From Amorphophallus konjac (lineage: Eukaryota; Streptophyta; Magnoliopsida; Alismatales; Araceae), in NCBI GenBank assembly GCA_022559845.1, contig CM040125.1, forward strand, positions 292,316,200-292,380,199: a stretch of DNA of 64,000 bases, written 5' to 3'. The stretch's first letter is position 1. Every line of letters starts with the position of its first letter. The notes below the pieces were generated by a model. It searched no databases. It saw only the letters and a program-made list of their open reading frames with translations, and had not been told where the DNA came from. A program made the position numbers and the translations under genes. Of the stretch, positions 34,459 to 45,437 are shown one piece after another.

Positions 34459-36703
34459 TGTCACACCACCTTGGACCTAAATTCGCAAGCAACCAAACTG
34501 ATCGGCAGATTTACTCAAGCGGGTTCACCCGCGTCGCACACACCCGGGTCCGTAGGTGGACCGGCGATGGGGTGAGGGTCCGAGGTTGGACCCGGAGGTT
34601 TCCAAGGGTAGGCTGGATTGGGGAGGACCCCTAAGGGTCAGGGGTTACCCAAATTCACGAGCGGTCAGCATGCCGAGGGCGTGGGTAAATTGATCTCGCT
34701 CACAACTCACCCGCGGTGGACACTCACATATTAGCAATTTGGGACCGGGCACTCTCTCACCGCCGACGGAGCAACCAAAAGCAATACTAAACTAAGAAAT
34801 TAAATGCCAGCAGTGAGAAGTGTTCCGAAGCTCACCTGATCGGCGTGAATACACCGATCCCGGCCAGAGACGAGGGCGAGCAGGGAGGCGTGGGTACGTA
34901 CCCGTACGCCGCGTCAGTGTAGCTCAAACCTGAAATTTTCAATTTACATGCACTACGCCCCTTGCAAGGGGGTTGGACTAGGGGTGGGGATTAGTTTTAC
35001 AATGAAAACGTACCTCCACGCAGGGAGGGGCGGTCAGCCGGCCAGGCGGGGTGGGGAAAACTACGCTAGAAGCCGAAGTGTGCAGTTTTGCTCGCTCTGG
35101 AACAGCTTGATAGGCAGTCGTTGTCGGCTCCTCTACGAGCTCTCCCGAACTCCGTTGTGGACGAAACCAGCAGCAAATCCTCCGGGGTTGGCCCAGGAGG
35201 TCGTCAGAATTTTTGGGGAATTCCTGGTTGACGGCGTTGGTCGGGGCAGAGGCGCGAACATGGTCTCTATTTGCTGGTTCTGGTAGCTTCTGCACCTTTG
35301 TATCAGAAAGATGTGGCTGCCACGGACGGTCCTGAGCTCTGATTTAGGCGTGGCTGGAGTCGTTGGATTCGTTGTTGAGTCCTCTTTGATCGGAGACCAA
35401 TGGGGACACCGGAGAATGTCAGAGCAGATGACGAGGACCCGAACAGTGCCGGGGTATCAGACTGGGTCCAGAGGAAACTGATCAGCGCACCGGAGGGAGA
35501 AAATTTGGAACTTTTGATGCTGAGGTCCTAAATTCACTCTGCTTCTTGGTGATGATAGAGGACTTGTAGGGGAAGCCCTCAGCCAAGTGGCGCTCCAAGA
35601 ATTGCAGGAATCAGACCGTGGGAGCCTATGCAATCCTTCTCTGGTTGTCTGCCTGGGAGGAGCTGCACATGTCGCCGAGATGTGCTCCTCCGGGCAGCTC
35701 CAAGGTCGGACGGCGGCGGGGCTGCTATCGTTGCAAAGCTGACTTGACGAAGATTCCACCAGTATATGGTACGCTCTTTGAAGCTTCTTGGTGATGACGT
35801 GGCAGTCTTTGCAAGTGGGTGATCCTCTACTGCCTGCGAACTGAGGTAGGGTCTGCAACTTGCCAATGGGAAATGGAGTAAGAGGGGGGCCAAATGGCGG
35901 TGGATGAGTGTGGGGCGAACCCTGGCTGTGAGGGGGTCTGGGAGGGGGTGATTCAAGGTGAGGGAGTGGCAGAATGGGGGCTGGAGGGAGGTCTAGCAGG
36001 TGGAGGGAGAGGAAGCTGCGAATTTGGTGTTGGGAGGGAGATAGGGAAGAAGTATTTGAAAATGAGTTTAAGGGAGGGATTAATTTCTGGTCTTGGGGAT
36101 GGGAAGAGGTGTGTGGGGAAGGGAAATGATGCTTGGGGAGTGGGGAATTCTCCCTTGGGAGATGAGAGAGGTGCTTGGGGAAGGGGAGTGGGTGGTTGGT
36201 GGTTGGAGGGTGGAGTGGGGATAGGTGGAGGCTACCTTGGGGATGGGGTGGAGTTAAGGGAGGGGTTGTCGGGAGTTGGAGTGGCTTTAATGGAGGGGGA
36301 AGGGTGAGAGAAAGTGGTTGGGAGGGGAGGAGAGAGAAAGGGGGCACCCCCCTTAGAGAGAGAGATATATGAGAGAGTGGGGAATCCACCCCTTAGAGAG
36401 AAGGAGAGAGAGATGGAGAATCCACTCCAATTACACTAAAATGCACTCAATTTTTTTGATTGACCAAAAGATTACAAATGAGGGGGTGAAGGGGGTATTT
36501 ATAAGGACTGGACTTTTCATATGACCATATTGACCCTAGACAATTGACACAATGACCAGATAGACCAGGGAGGGGCGCCCTTGGGCCTAGCCCATTAGTT
36601 GGGCCCATTAGACTACTTAATTAACCACATGACTCAAGACTTACGTAAATGACCCTTATACCTTGGTACCAGACTCAAATAAAGGGAAAATTACATAGGT
36701 TAT
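34459..36703 (-). repeat. TR-GAG left (3') LTR, first part
   Basis: Aligns along its length with 55770-58013. It contains a G-rich plus strand (35880-36420, many GGG/GGGG runs) that reads C-rich on the sense strand and creates a Pro/Ser-rich open frame (36389-35457). That frame is not conserved intact in the other LTR, so I do not call it a gene. The LTR is cut at 36703 by the Tat insertion. Confidence 0.9.
36496..36503 (-). promoter_or_regulatory. TR-GAG LTR TATA box
   Basis: The minus strand reads TATAAATA; the matching position in the right LTR is 57807-57814. It is followed (leftward) by the C-rich leader. Only the right copy would drive the element; the left is the 3' LTR. Confidence 0.5.
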
Positions 36704-37465
36704 TGAAGAGGCAAGATCTCGCGTTGGTCTTGAGCGGGCAGTGGATCACCGGATAGTGAACTGCAAGAAAGGGAAACGGATCAGGGGGCCCAGGGATGAG
36801 TCCCTGGGGAAAACCCTCTGATGCTTAAGTCAGTAGAGCTATGGTGGGAGCAATATAGGGAGGAAGTAGCTTCTGCACGAGATCCCTCTCCACCAGAAGG
36901 GTGAAGTGGTTCCTGCTCAGGAGTTTTGAGCGTGTGATTGCCCTTACCTTTCGCCGGAGGGTATCCCTAGGCTAAATAGTGCGCCGTCTTCTGGAGCCCT
37001 GTAAGTCGAGGAGTTTCAGGTGGGGGTTACGTCCTCGACGAGGGCTTTTATTACCTTATCGTGAGAGCGTTATCACCTTGGGGAACTGGAGTCCCTCACC
37101 TTTATAAATTCCTGCCCACCGAGGACTCTTAACAGCTGCATGGATAAGCAATCGTCGGCCGTACCGAGCTTAGAGAGGCCAGCCCTATCCGGGCGGTAGG
37201 CTTAGCTCGGACGAAGATGGGTCGGATTGGTCGACATGCGCCTTCTTCCCCTTGGTGGAGAGATGGCTCGGGCAAGGACCTTTCCTGTGACCTGACCGAC
37301 GCTCGGGCCTTCCGAGCCTAGAGGCCGCCTAGGAAGGTAGTATCCTTGAGCGAAACTTTTATTGGGCTTTCTCACCTAGGTGGGACCCAGGGGGCTGTCA
37401 CTTGGCTGAGCTGAGCCTTGTTGGGCCCTGAGGGGCCTAGTTCGGTTGCTCTTAATTGGGCTACA
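36704..37465 (-). repeat. Inverted Tat-2 LTR (762 bp)
   Basis: This is the reverse complement of 37944-38705 at the same length, with scattered, mostly transition, differences. Its outer end abuts the target duplication. Its inner end (CTACA, 37465) is followed by the inverted PPT (CCCCTCTC near 37472). Confidence 0.92.
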
Positions 37466-37717
37466 GAAATTCCCCTCTCTACTTGTCCCCCTCCTACTCC
37501 CGAGCCTTAATAAGCTCGGAGGAGTAGTCGTTTGGGGTTTTGGACCAGCGTGGCTCAGGTGGGTGGAAATCTAGCGGTATTATGAAGCCACATGTCGTGG
37601 TCACCTGGGCCCGTAATAATTGCAATCCTGACGGATTTGAAATGAAGGGGCCCCCTTTTCTCGGAGGTCGGAACGACGCGCTGCCTCCCGCGTGGGTTTA
37701 TAGGCGTTGGGCACTGG

Positions 37718-37930
37718 TTGTCATCCCAGACTCTTTCCGTTGTTAGGGTTTGGGCTTTCCTTCGCTTCTTTTACTTTTGGGGCTCTTGGATGCTCCGTGA
37801 GGACACAGCGGAGGAGCATAGACTTGCGGCGGCGTTTGAGGAGTTGGCGAGGATAACTGCGGAGGCGGTCCGGCAGCTCCCTCCTCCCCCGGAATCTTCG
37901 AGGTCTCGAGAGAATTCTTCTTCAAGTTGG
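37718..37930 (+). pseudogene. Inverted 5' fragment of the Tat antisense ORF
   Basis: It matches the start of the minus-strand ORF near 48214-48000: MSSQTLSVVRV, EEHRLAAAFEELARIT and RQLPPPPES. Similarity stops near 37928, where the sequence switches to GGAGAGGGGGATTTC, the PPT preceding the forward LTR. CAAGT (37923-37927) is shared by both parent sequences at the join. Confidence 0.85.
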
Positions 37931-37943
37931 AGAGGGGGATTTC

Positions 37944-38705
37944 TGTAGCCCAATTAAGAGCAGCCAAACTAGGCCCCTCAGGGCCCAACAAGGCTCAGCT
38001 CAGCCAAGTGACAGCCCCCTGGGGCCCACCTAGGCGAGAAAGCCCAATAAAAGTTTCGCTCGAGGATACTACCTTCCTAGGCGGCCTCTAGGCTCGGAAG
38101 GCCCGAGCGTCGGTCAGGTCACAGGAAAGGTCCATGCCCGAGCCATCTCTCCACCCAGGGGAAGAAGGTGCATGTCGACCAATCCGACCCATCTTCGTCC
38201 GAGCTAAGCCTAACGCCCGGATAGGGCTGGCCTCTCTGAGCTCGGTACGACCGACGATTGCTTATCCATGCAGCCGTTAAGAGTCCTCGGTGGGCAGGAA
38301 TTTATAAAGGTGAGGGACTCCAGTTCCCTAAGGTGATAACGCTCCCACGATAAGACAATAAAAGCTCTCGTCGAGGACGTAACCCCCACCTGAAACTTCT
38401 CGACTTACAGGGCTCCAAAAGATGGTGCACTATTTAGCCCAGGGATACCCTCCAGCGAAAGGTAAGGGCAATCACATGCTCAAAACTCCTGAGCAGGAAC
38501 CACTTCACCCTTCTGGTGGAGAGGGATCTTGCGCAGAAGCTACTTCCTCCCTATATTGCTCCCACCATAGCTCTACTGACTTAAGCATCGGAGGGTTTTC
38601 CCCAGGGACTCATCCCTGGGCCCCCTGATCCGTTTCCCTTTCTTGCAGTTCACTATCCGGTGATCCACTGCCCGCTCAGGACCAGCGCGAGATCTTGCCT
38701 CTTCA
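37944..38705 (+). repeat. Tat-2 internal-left LTR (762 bp)
   Basis: Begins TGTAGCCC and ends CTCTTCA; a TATAAA at 38303-38308 gives the likely transcription start. It is preceded by a PPT-like GGAGAGGGGGATTTC, which a normal 5' LTR would not have. The TCACC at 38505-38509 is the intact site used by the solo LTR in the other copy. Confidence 0.92.
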
Positions 38706-38706
38706 T

Positions 38707-38724
38707 TTGGCGCCGTCTGTGGGA
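38707..38724 (+). other. Tat-2 primer-binding site
   Basis: TTGGCGCCGTCTGTGGGA starts two bases after the LTR end. TGGCGCC-type sites are typical of plant gypsy elements; I cannot assign the tRNA with certainty. Confidence 0.75.
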
Positions 38725-38742
38725 AACGTACGAGAAGCCAAT

Positions 38743-41700
38743 ATGGTGCGAAGGAGCTTAGGGAGGTGCTCCGCCGGCGACAAGGGAAGGGCCATGGTAG
38801 CGGCGGGGGATGGCCCCTCTCAGGCCTCGCAGAACACCCCCTCCAACTCCAGTGCCCCCGCTGACGGACCACCACCACCACCACCACCCCTGCGGCGGTA
38901 GGGCTACCGCCCAACGGTGGTACGGACGCCTTCCAGGCTCTCAACGCGAAACTGGATGTCCTCGTGGAACTCATGAGGACCCAGGCGGCTAGGGATGGAA
39001 GGTCCCGCGCCCCATCGGGGAGCCCTCCCCGCGAGAATGCATCCCAGCACACCGCCGGAGGCCGCTTCACTCTCGCGGTCAGTAGATCACCCGCAACAGG
39101 ATTAGAGGACCCTCGCAGGCTCCACCTCCGGAGCAAGAGGCTTCCTCCACACCAAGGCGGGGAAAACCTGGGGCGCGCCGTCCGAACTCAGAGATCGATG
39201 TTCCTGGGGATCACCAGGACGCTCCTCCCAGCCCCATGGCGCGACAACAGCCGGAGTTATCCCTCCGACTACGAGATTTCGAGAGGCGTTTCGCAGAACA
39301 GGAGCGCGCCCACCGCGCCCTGCAGAAGACCTCTTTCCCGGAGGATGAGGAGAAATCCCCATTCTCCGAATACATCTTGAAGGCATAGGTGTCTCCCAGA
39401 ACCTCCATCCCGACCTTCAAGCTCTACGACGGCCAGGGCGACCCGGTCGATCATTACGACAGCTTCGACGCTTTGATGACCTTGCATGGAGCGTCGGATG
39501 CCATCAAGTGCCGACCCTTCGCAACCACCCTGGTCCAGGGCGCCTAGGCGTGGTTCCAGGCCGTCACCCCTAGATCCATCCGAGACTTCAAGCAATTTGG
39601 GCGAGTCTTCAAAGAGAGTTTCGCCGGAAGTGCCCCCCCAAGGTCGGTAGCGGGGCTCCTAGCCCTCAAACAGGCGCAAGGGGAAAGAATCCGAGCTTAT
39701 ATTCACCGATTCAAGTTGGAAGCTTTGAGAATCCCCCGCCTGGACGTGGCCTCAGCCATAACCGCGCTGACTGGGGGCACCCGGGATGAGAATCTCCGCC
39801 GCGAACTTGTCCTCCACCCTCCCTCGACCCTTTCCGAGCTAGTGACTCTGGCAATACGCCACGCCGAGTGCGAAGAGGTGCTCAGCGCTTGCCGAGACGC
39901 AACCGGCTCGGGTCGAGAGGGGGACAAGAAGCGGGCTTCCGAGCCAAGCTCAGGTTCGGGGAAAAGGCAGAACCGCGATAGGGAACGTAAGGAACCGTCA
40001 CGGAAGTACGAGCGATACACCCCACTAGCCGCGCCGGTCTACGAGATCTATGAAGGCATCAAGGACTCGGGCCTCCTCCGCCAACTCGAGCCAATGAGAT
40101 CGAAGAACCGTAATCGCAACAAGCACTGCCTGTTCCACAGTGATCACGGGCACCACACTGGCGACTGCCACCAGCTCTAGGACGAGATAGAGCACCTCAT
40201 CCGTCAGGGACATCTAGCTCGGTTCATAGCCGAGCGTAAAGAAGACCGAGGCGCCCCAGAGGATATCGACAATGCCCCCCGCGGGGTACACATCAATGTC
40301 ATCTCCAGAGGAGCAGCATCAGGCGGCGACAGCAGCCGAGGAAGGAAGCGTCATGCCGAGGGGGTGAGCCGAGCCATAGAGCCTCCCAAGGCCCCGCCGA
40401 GTGAGCCCCAGGTCATAGTCTTCTCCGACCAAGACTTGGAAGGGCTGAGCACCTCGCATGACGACGCCCTCGTGATTTCGGCTACGATAAACCATTGTAA
40501 CGTAGATAGGATTCTAGTTGACAATGGGAGTGCCCCTGATGTACTGTCTTATGATTATTTCCTTAAGATGGGGGAGGAACCATCTAAACTCCGCCCGATC
40601 CGAACCCCTCTCTGCGGGTTCAATGGCCTGGCCACCTATCCCGAGGGAGCCCTAAGCCTGCCGGTTACCCTCGGCACCCCACCCAAAACTGTTATGGTCA
40701 TGGTGGACTTCATAGTGATTAAAGGTATGATAGCATACAACGCCATCTTCGGCCGGGGAATCCTCAACCGGATAAAAGCGGTGCCATCTACCTACCACCA
40801 GAAAATGAAGTTCTCCACCAAAAACAGGTTGGGGGAAGTCCGAGGTAACTAGGCCACGGCCAGAAGGTGCTACAATATCTCGGTAGAGGCCACAAGGCCG
40901 GACGGGAAGGACAAGGGCCCCCGGGGAGTTGAGGATAAATCCGCAACCACCGAGCCTGGTGGCGAATTGCTGGCGGTTTTCCTAAACGATGACCCGACCC
41001 TAGGAGTAAAGATCGGAGCCGACCTACCGTCTGAGGTTCAACAGCAATATAAAAAGTTCCTTTCTGAGTACATCCGAGTTTTTGCTTGGGCTGATGATCA
41101 ACTCTCTGGGATACCAGAGGAGACGGTAGTGCACAAGCTCAACCTCGACCCCGCCGTGAAGCCCGTACAGCAGCGCAGGAGGAAGCATGCATCGGAGAAA
41201 CAAGCGATCATCAAGGCGCAGGTCACCAAGGGGCAAGGGACTGGCCTTTTTAGGCCGGTCCTGTACCCGACGTGGCTAGCCAACGTCATCCTGGTACCGA
41301 AAGCTTCAGGCAAGTGGCGGATGTGTGTGGATTTCACCGACCTGAATAAGGCCACCCCTAAAGACTGTTATCCGTTGCCGAGCATCGACTAATTGGTTGA
41401 CTCAACCTCAGGTAACGAGATACTCAGCTTCCTAGACGCCTATTCAGGTTACCACCATATCAGAATGGATCCAGAAGATGTCGAGAAGACCGCCTTCATC
41501 ACCGACTACGGCGTATACTACTACACCCGGATGCCTTTTGGGTTGAAAAATGCCGGAGCCACGTACCAGAGGCTGGTCAACCACATGTTTGAAGGATAGC
41601 TAGGTCGGAACGTCGAGGCCTACATCGACGATATGCTCGTCAAGACCCCCAAGGATGAAGACCACTTCACCGACCTCGCTGAGACCTTCAACACCCTCCT

Positions 41701-44182
41701 GAGGTACAACATGAAGCTCAATCCTGCCAAGTGTGCCTTCGGAGTGAGATCCGAGAAGTTCCTGGGTTTCCTAGTCACGCAGCGCGGGATCGAGGCCAAC
41801 CCCGACAAAGTCCAGGCCATCCTGGACATGCGCCCGCCCACTTACGTCAAGGACGTCCAACGCCTAACTGGGCGTGTCGCCGCTCTCAACCGGTTCCTGT
41901 CCTGTGCGGCCGAACGATGCCTGCCCTTCTTCAAGCTGTTGAGGGGGCCCAAATTGGCATCTGCTACATTCACATGGGATGAGGAATGCCAGAAAGCATT
42001 CACCGAGCTCAAGGAGTTCTTGGCCTCACCCCCGGTGCTCTCCAAGCCCGTTCCGGGTGATGTCTTGCTGCTCTATCTCTCGACAATGCCATCTACGGTT
42101 AGCTCGGTCCTAGTCAGAGATGACTCAGGAGTCGAGAGGCCGGTCTACTACACCAGCAAGGTGCTCAACGAGGCTGAAAGGAGATACCCCGCAACCGAGA
42201 AACTCGTGCTAGGGTTGGTTACCTCCGCCAGGCGCCTCCGGCCCTATTTCCAGGGTCACCCCATCACCGTGCTAACTGGTGAACCATTAAAGAAGATCCT
42301 TGCCCACCCCAAAGCCTCAGGACGACTCGTCAAATAGGCCATTATGCTTGGGGCCTATGATATATCCTATCGACCGCGCTCAGGTGTGAAAGGCCAAGCG
42401 GTAGCCGACTTCATCGTCGAAAGCACCATCCCGACTGAAGAAAGATCCCCGCCCTCGCCCGGGCCGACCTGGGAATTGTTCGTTGATGGATCCTCCAACT
42501 CGGTCGGTAGTGGTGCCGGAATCCTCCTGAAGTCCCCCGAAGGAGCATAACTGCAATACGCCTTGAAGTTCAGCTTTCAGGCATCCAACAACGCTTCCGA
42601 GTACGAGGCCCTTATCTCGGGAGCGCGCATGGCCCGACGGTTAGGGGCTGAGCGAGTCAAAATCCATACTGACTCCCAGCTGGTCGCTAGCCAAGTCAAC
42701 GGCGAGTACGAAGCTCAAGAGGCACCAATGGTCAAATACCTCCAACTGGTCAGAGACCTGGCCCAACAGTTTGAGAGATTCGAGGTAGTCTGAATAGCTT
42801 GGGAGGAAAACTCCTGAGCGCACGCCCTCTCTTGGCTGGCCTCCTCTCTCGACCCCGAAGGTACCCGATCGGTCCTCCTTGAAGAGCTAGAGCGCCCGAG
42901 CATTGACTCGGAGCTCCTTACTGTTGGCTCAGGCATTCCGAGCGACTGGCGCACCCCCTACCTGTCATGGCTCCGGGACTCTCAAGAGTCTTCCGACCCT
43001 CGAGAGGCCCGCAGATTGAAGTACCAAGCCCGACGCTTCATAGTTCTTGACGACACTCTCTACCGGAGGTCTTTCTCTGGTCCCCTCCTGAAGTGTCTTG
43101 GCCCCGACGAAGCCAACTGAGCTATCCAAGATATTCATGAAGGCCTGTGCGGAGCGCACTCAGGAGGAAGGTCACTTGCCCGGATCCTGCTACGGCAGGG
43201 TTACTGGTGGCCCACTCTGCAGTGCGACTGCACGGCCTACGTGCAACAGTGTGACCGATGCCAGTGATTCGACCACTTAGTCCATCAGCCGGCTACGGAG
43301 CTCGTCACCCTGACCGAGCCATACCCCTTCGCTCGGTGGGGAATCGACATTCTTGGGCCGTTCTCTACGGCCCAGGCCCAGAAGAAGTTTATCATTGTCG
43401 CCATAGACTACTTCACCAAGTGGATCGAGGCCGAAGCCACGGCGAGGATCACCGAGACAGTCGTCTGGAGTTTCATCTAGAAGTCGATCATTTGTCGTTA
43501 CGGCATCCCCCGGGTGATAGTGAGTGATAACGGTCGGTAATTTGACTCTCGTTATTTCCGAGACAGATGTGCCGACCTAGGTTTTCGTAACCACTTCACT
43601 TCGGTCGCCCACCCTCAGGCCAACGGGCTAGTCGAGAATGCCAATAAGACTATCTTAAAAGGCATAAAGACTAGACTCGGCAAGGCCAAGTGCAACTAGC
43701 TCGAGGAACTGCCTAGCGTACTTTGGTCCAACAGAACGACTCCCAGAATGGCAATCGGTGAGAGTCCTTTCCAGTTGGTATACGGCACCGAGGCCGTCAT
43801 TCCATTGGAGATCGCCAACCCCTCCCTCCGAGTCATCTGCTTCTCGCTCGAGGTAAACGAGCAAAAATTGCTCGAGAACCTCGAACTAGCGGATGAACTC
43901 CGAGAGATTGCCAGCATCCAAGCGACGGAATACCAGCGCCGCCTCACTCGATACTACAACGCCAAAGTCCAAGACAGACACTTCCAGCCGGGAGACTTCG
44001 TCCTTAGGAAAGCCGAAGCCTCTCGACCACTGGAGGCGGCGGGCAAGCTATCCCCTAACTGGGAAGGCCCCTACCGAGTGGTCGAGATGCTCGGGAAAGG
44101 AGCGTACCGGCTATCTACAATGGAAGGGGAACCCATCCCTCGGACATGGAATGCAGCCACACTACGTAAGTTCTACTTTTGA
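38743..44182 (+). pseudogene. gag-pol: Tat-2 gag-pol polyprotein with 15 in-frame stops
   Basis: From 39341 on, one frame holds the whole polyprotein. Gag core (39390-39900) has PTFKLYDGQGDP. A zinc-knuckle variant HCLFHSDHGHHTGDC lies at 40124-40170. Protease shows ILVDNGSAPDVL (about 40510). RT runs 41140-41950 with catalytic YIDDMLVK (41618-41641). The gypsy RNase H remnant follows (42040-42310), then an archaeal-type RNase H with FVDGSSN, ASEYEAL and HTDSQLV (42470-42790). Integrase has an H2C2 finger (HEGLCGAHSGG, then CDRC) and the D,D,E triad in GIDILGPF, VSDNGR and NGLVENAN (43130-43680). Stops lie at 39386, 39545, 40178, 40850, 41390, 41597, 42335, 42548, 42791, 42815, 43118, 43265, 43478, 43538 and 43697. 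The N-terminal linker has two probable frameshifts (about 38890 and 39060-39090). It is non-functional. Confidence 0.92.
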
Positions 44183-45437
44183 AGTTCGTGCAAACAATCC
44201 GAGTGAAATAAAATTTTCTCCTTTTCATTCAAACGATTGTTGGTCCATCAGAAAGGCAAAATCCAATACATTACACAACAGAAAGCAAAAAATCCATCTG
44301 GCACCACTGCAAGAGGCCATTGCTCTGCTGACTCGGTTGATCTCCTTGCGTCCAGCCACTGACTCTACCTCGCGTAGAAACTGGCTCGGATAAAAGGCCG
44401 TCGACCCAGTTGGCTCGGGTGGCCCATGACAAAGGTGATAGAAGGGACTACGGAGGGGAAGGCTACCTTCCAAGTTGACAGAGGCTGGGGAAGAGGGAAC
44501 GCCTATGAAGGCCTCCTCTCTTCCAACCTGCCAACTCTTTGGAACGTACAGAGAGCAAGCACCCTCCGAAGAGTGAAAGAAAGGATGAGCAGAAGAGGAA
44601 AAAAGAGGCTGCCAGAAATAAAAAGAAGTCCAGCATAGCTGGACGAGGAGGTAGGGGAAGGCCCGGAAAGGAGGGAGCTTAATTTGCTCCTCCCCTTATC
44701 CCTGAAGCGAGCAGAGAGGGACGGGCGGTGGAGACGCCGGATGCCCCCATCCGTCCTTCATCTCGCCCCCCTCCGGGAAGCCTCGTCGGAACTGATAGAG
44801 GAAACAACGTGATTTTTCTGTCAAAATCCTCTCTAGATCCGCGCGACGACCATCGGACCCGCTTCAAACCCACGCGACGACCGTCGGACCTGCTCAAAAT
44901 CTAAAGCGGCAAAAACCTGCCGCCCTCCATCATCGACAGCATCGTCTTCCGAAGGATCTTCCATGCTCTGAATGCAAAGGCTTAGCGCTACGAGAAATGG
45001 AGAGAGGAAAGACCACCCTAGAAAACCCTAAAGCGATGTAGACAGAGAGATGCCCCTAAGTCCCTTATAAAGGCGAGGGGAGGCCGCTTGCCTTAAAAGA
45101 CTCTCTCCTTGAAAACACGCCGAAGGAATTTCCCCGTTATGACTAGTCACCTCAAACTCCTCGTTTCCGCCCCCAGCGGGACACACGAGGCGGCTAAGCA
45201 TTCAAGGTGCGATCAAACGGAAAGACACCCTGGCAGACGCTCACCCAACCATCATGCGAGATCTGCGCAGAAAGTATCGGTCCTTTCCAACTACTACAGA
45301 TACGCTGATCAAATCACGGAAAAGATAGCGTGAAGCAAGTAAGATTTTATTTATTGCTTTACAAAAAGTGGAAGTCCTTTTTTGAAAAAAGAAAGAGACA
45401 AACAAAGAAGGAGGCAAAACAGGACGATACATCAGGC
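44183..45437. other. Non-coding interval between pol and the antisense ORF
   Basis: AATAAA at 44207-44212 follows the pol stop on the plus strand. On the minus strand AATAAATAAAA near 45343-45357 follows the antisense ORF stop. Two convergent polyadenylation signals therefore fall at either edge. In between only short implausible frames occur; the sequence is GC-rich with repeated GACGACC/CCGTCGGAC phrases at 44836-44890. Confidence 0.55.

Noticed and set aside
35457..36389. 310-aa Pro/Ser/Leu-rich ORF in the TR-GAG LTR
   Set aside because: It comes from the C-rich strand of a G-rich tract, is not intact in the other LTR, and has no domain.
43098..43527. Two plus-strand ORFs over the integrase region
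   Set aside because: They are out-of-frame shadows; the pol frame carries the H2C2 and D,D,E motifs through the same interval.
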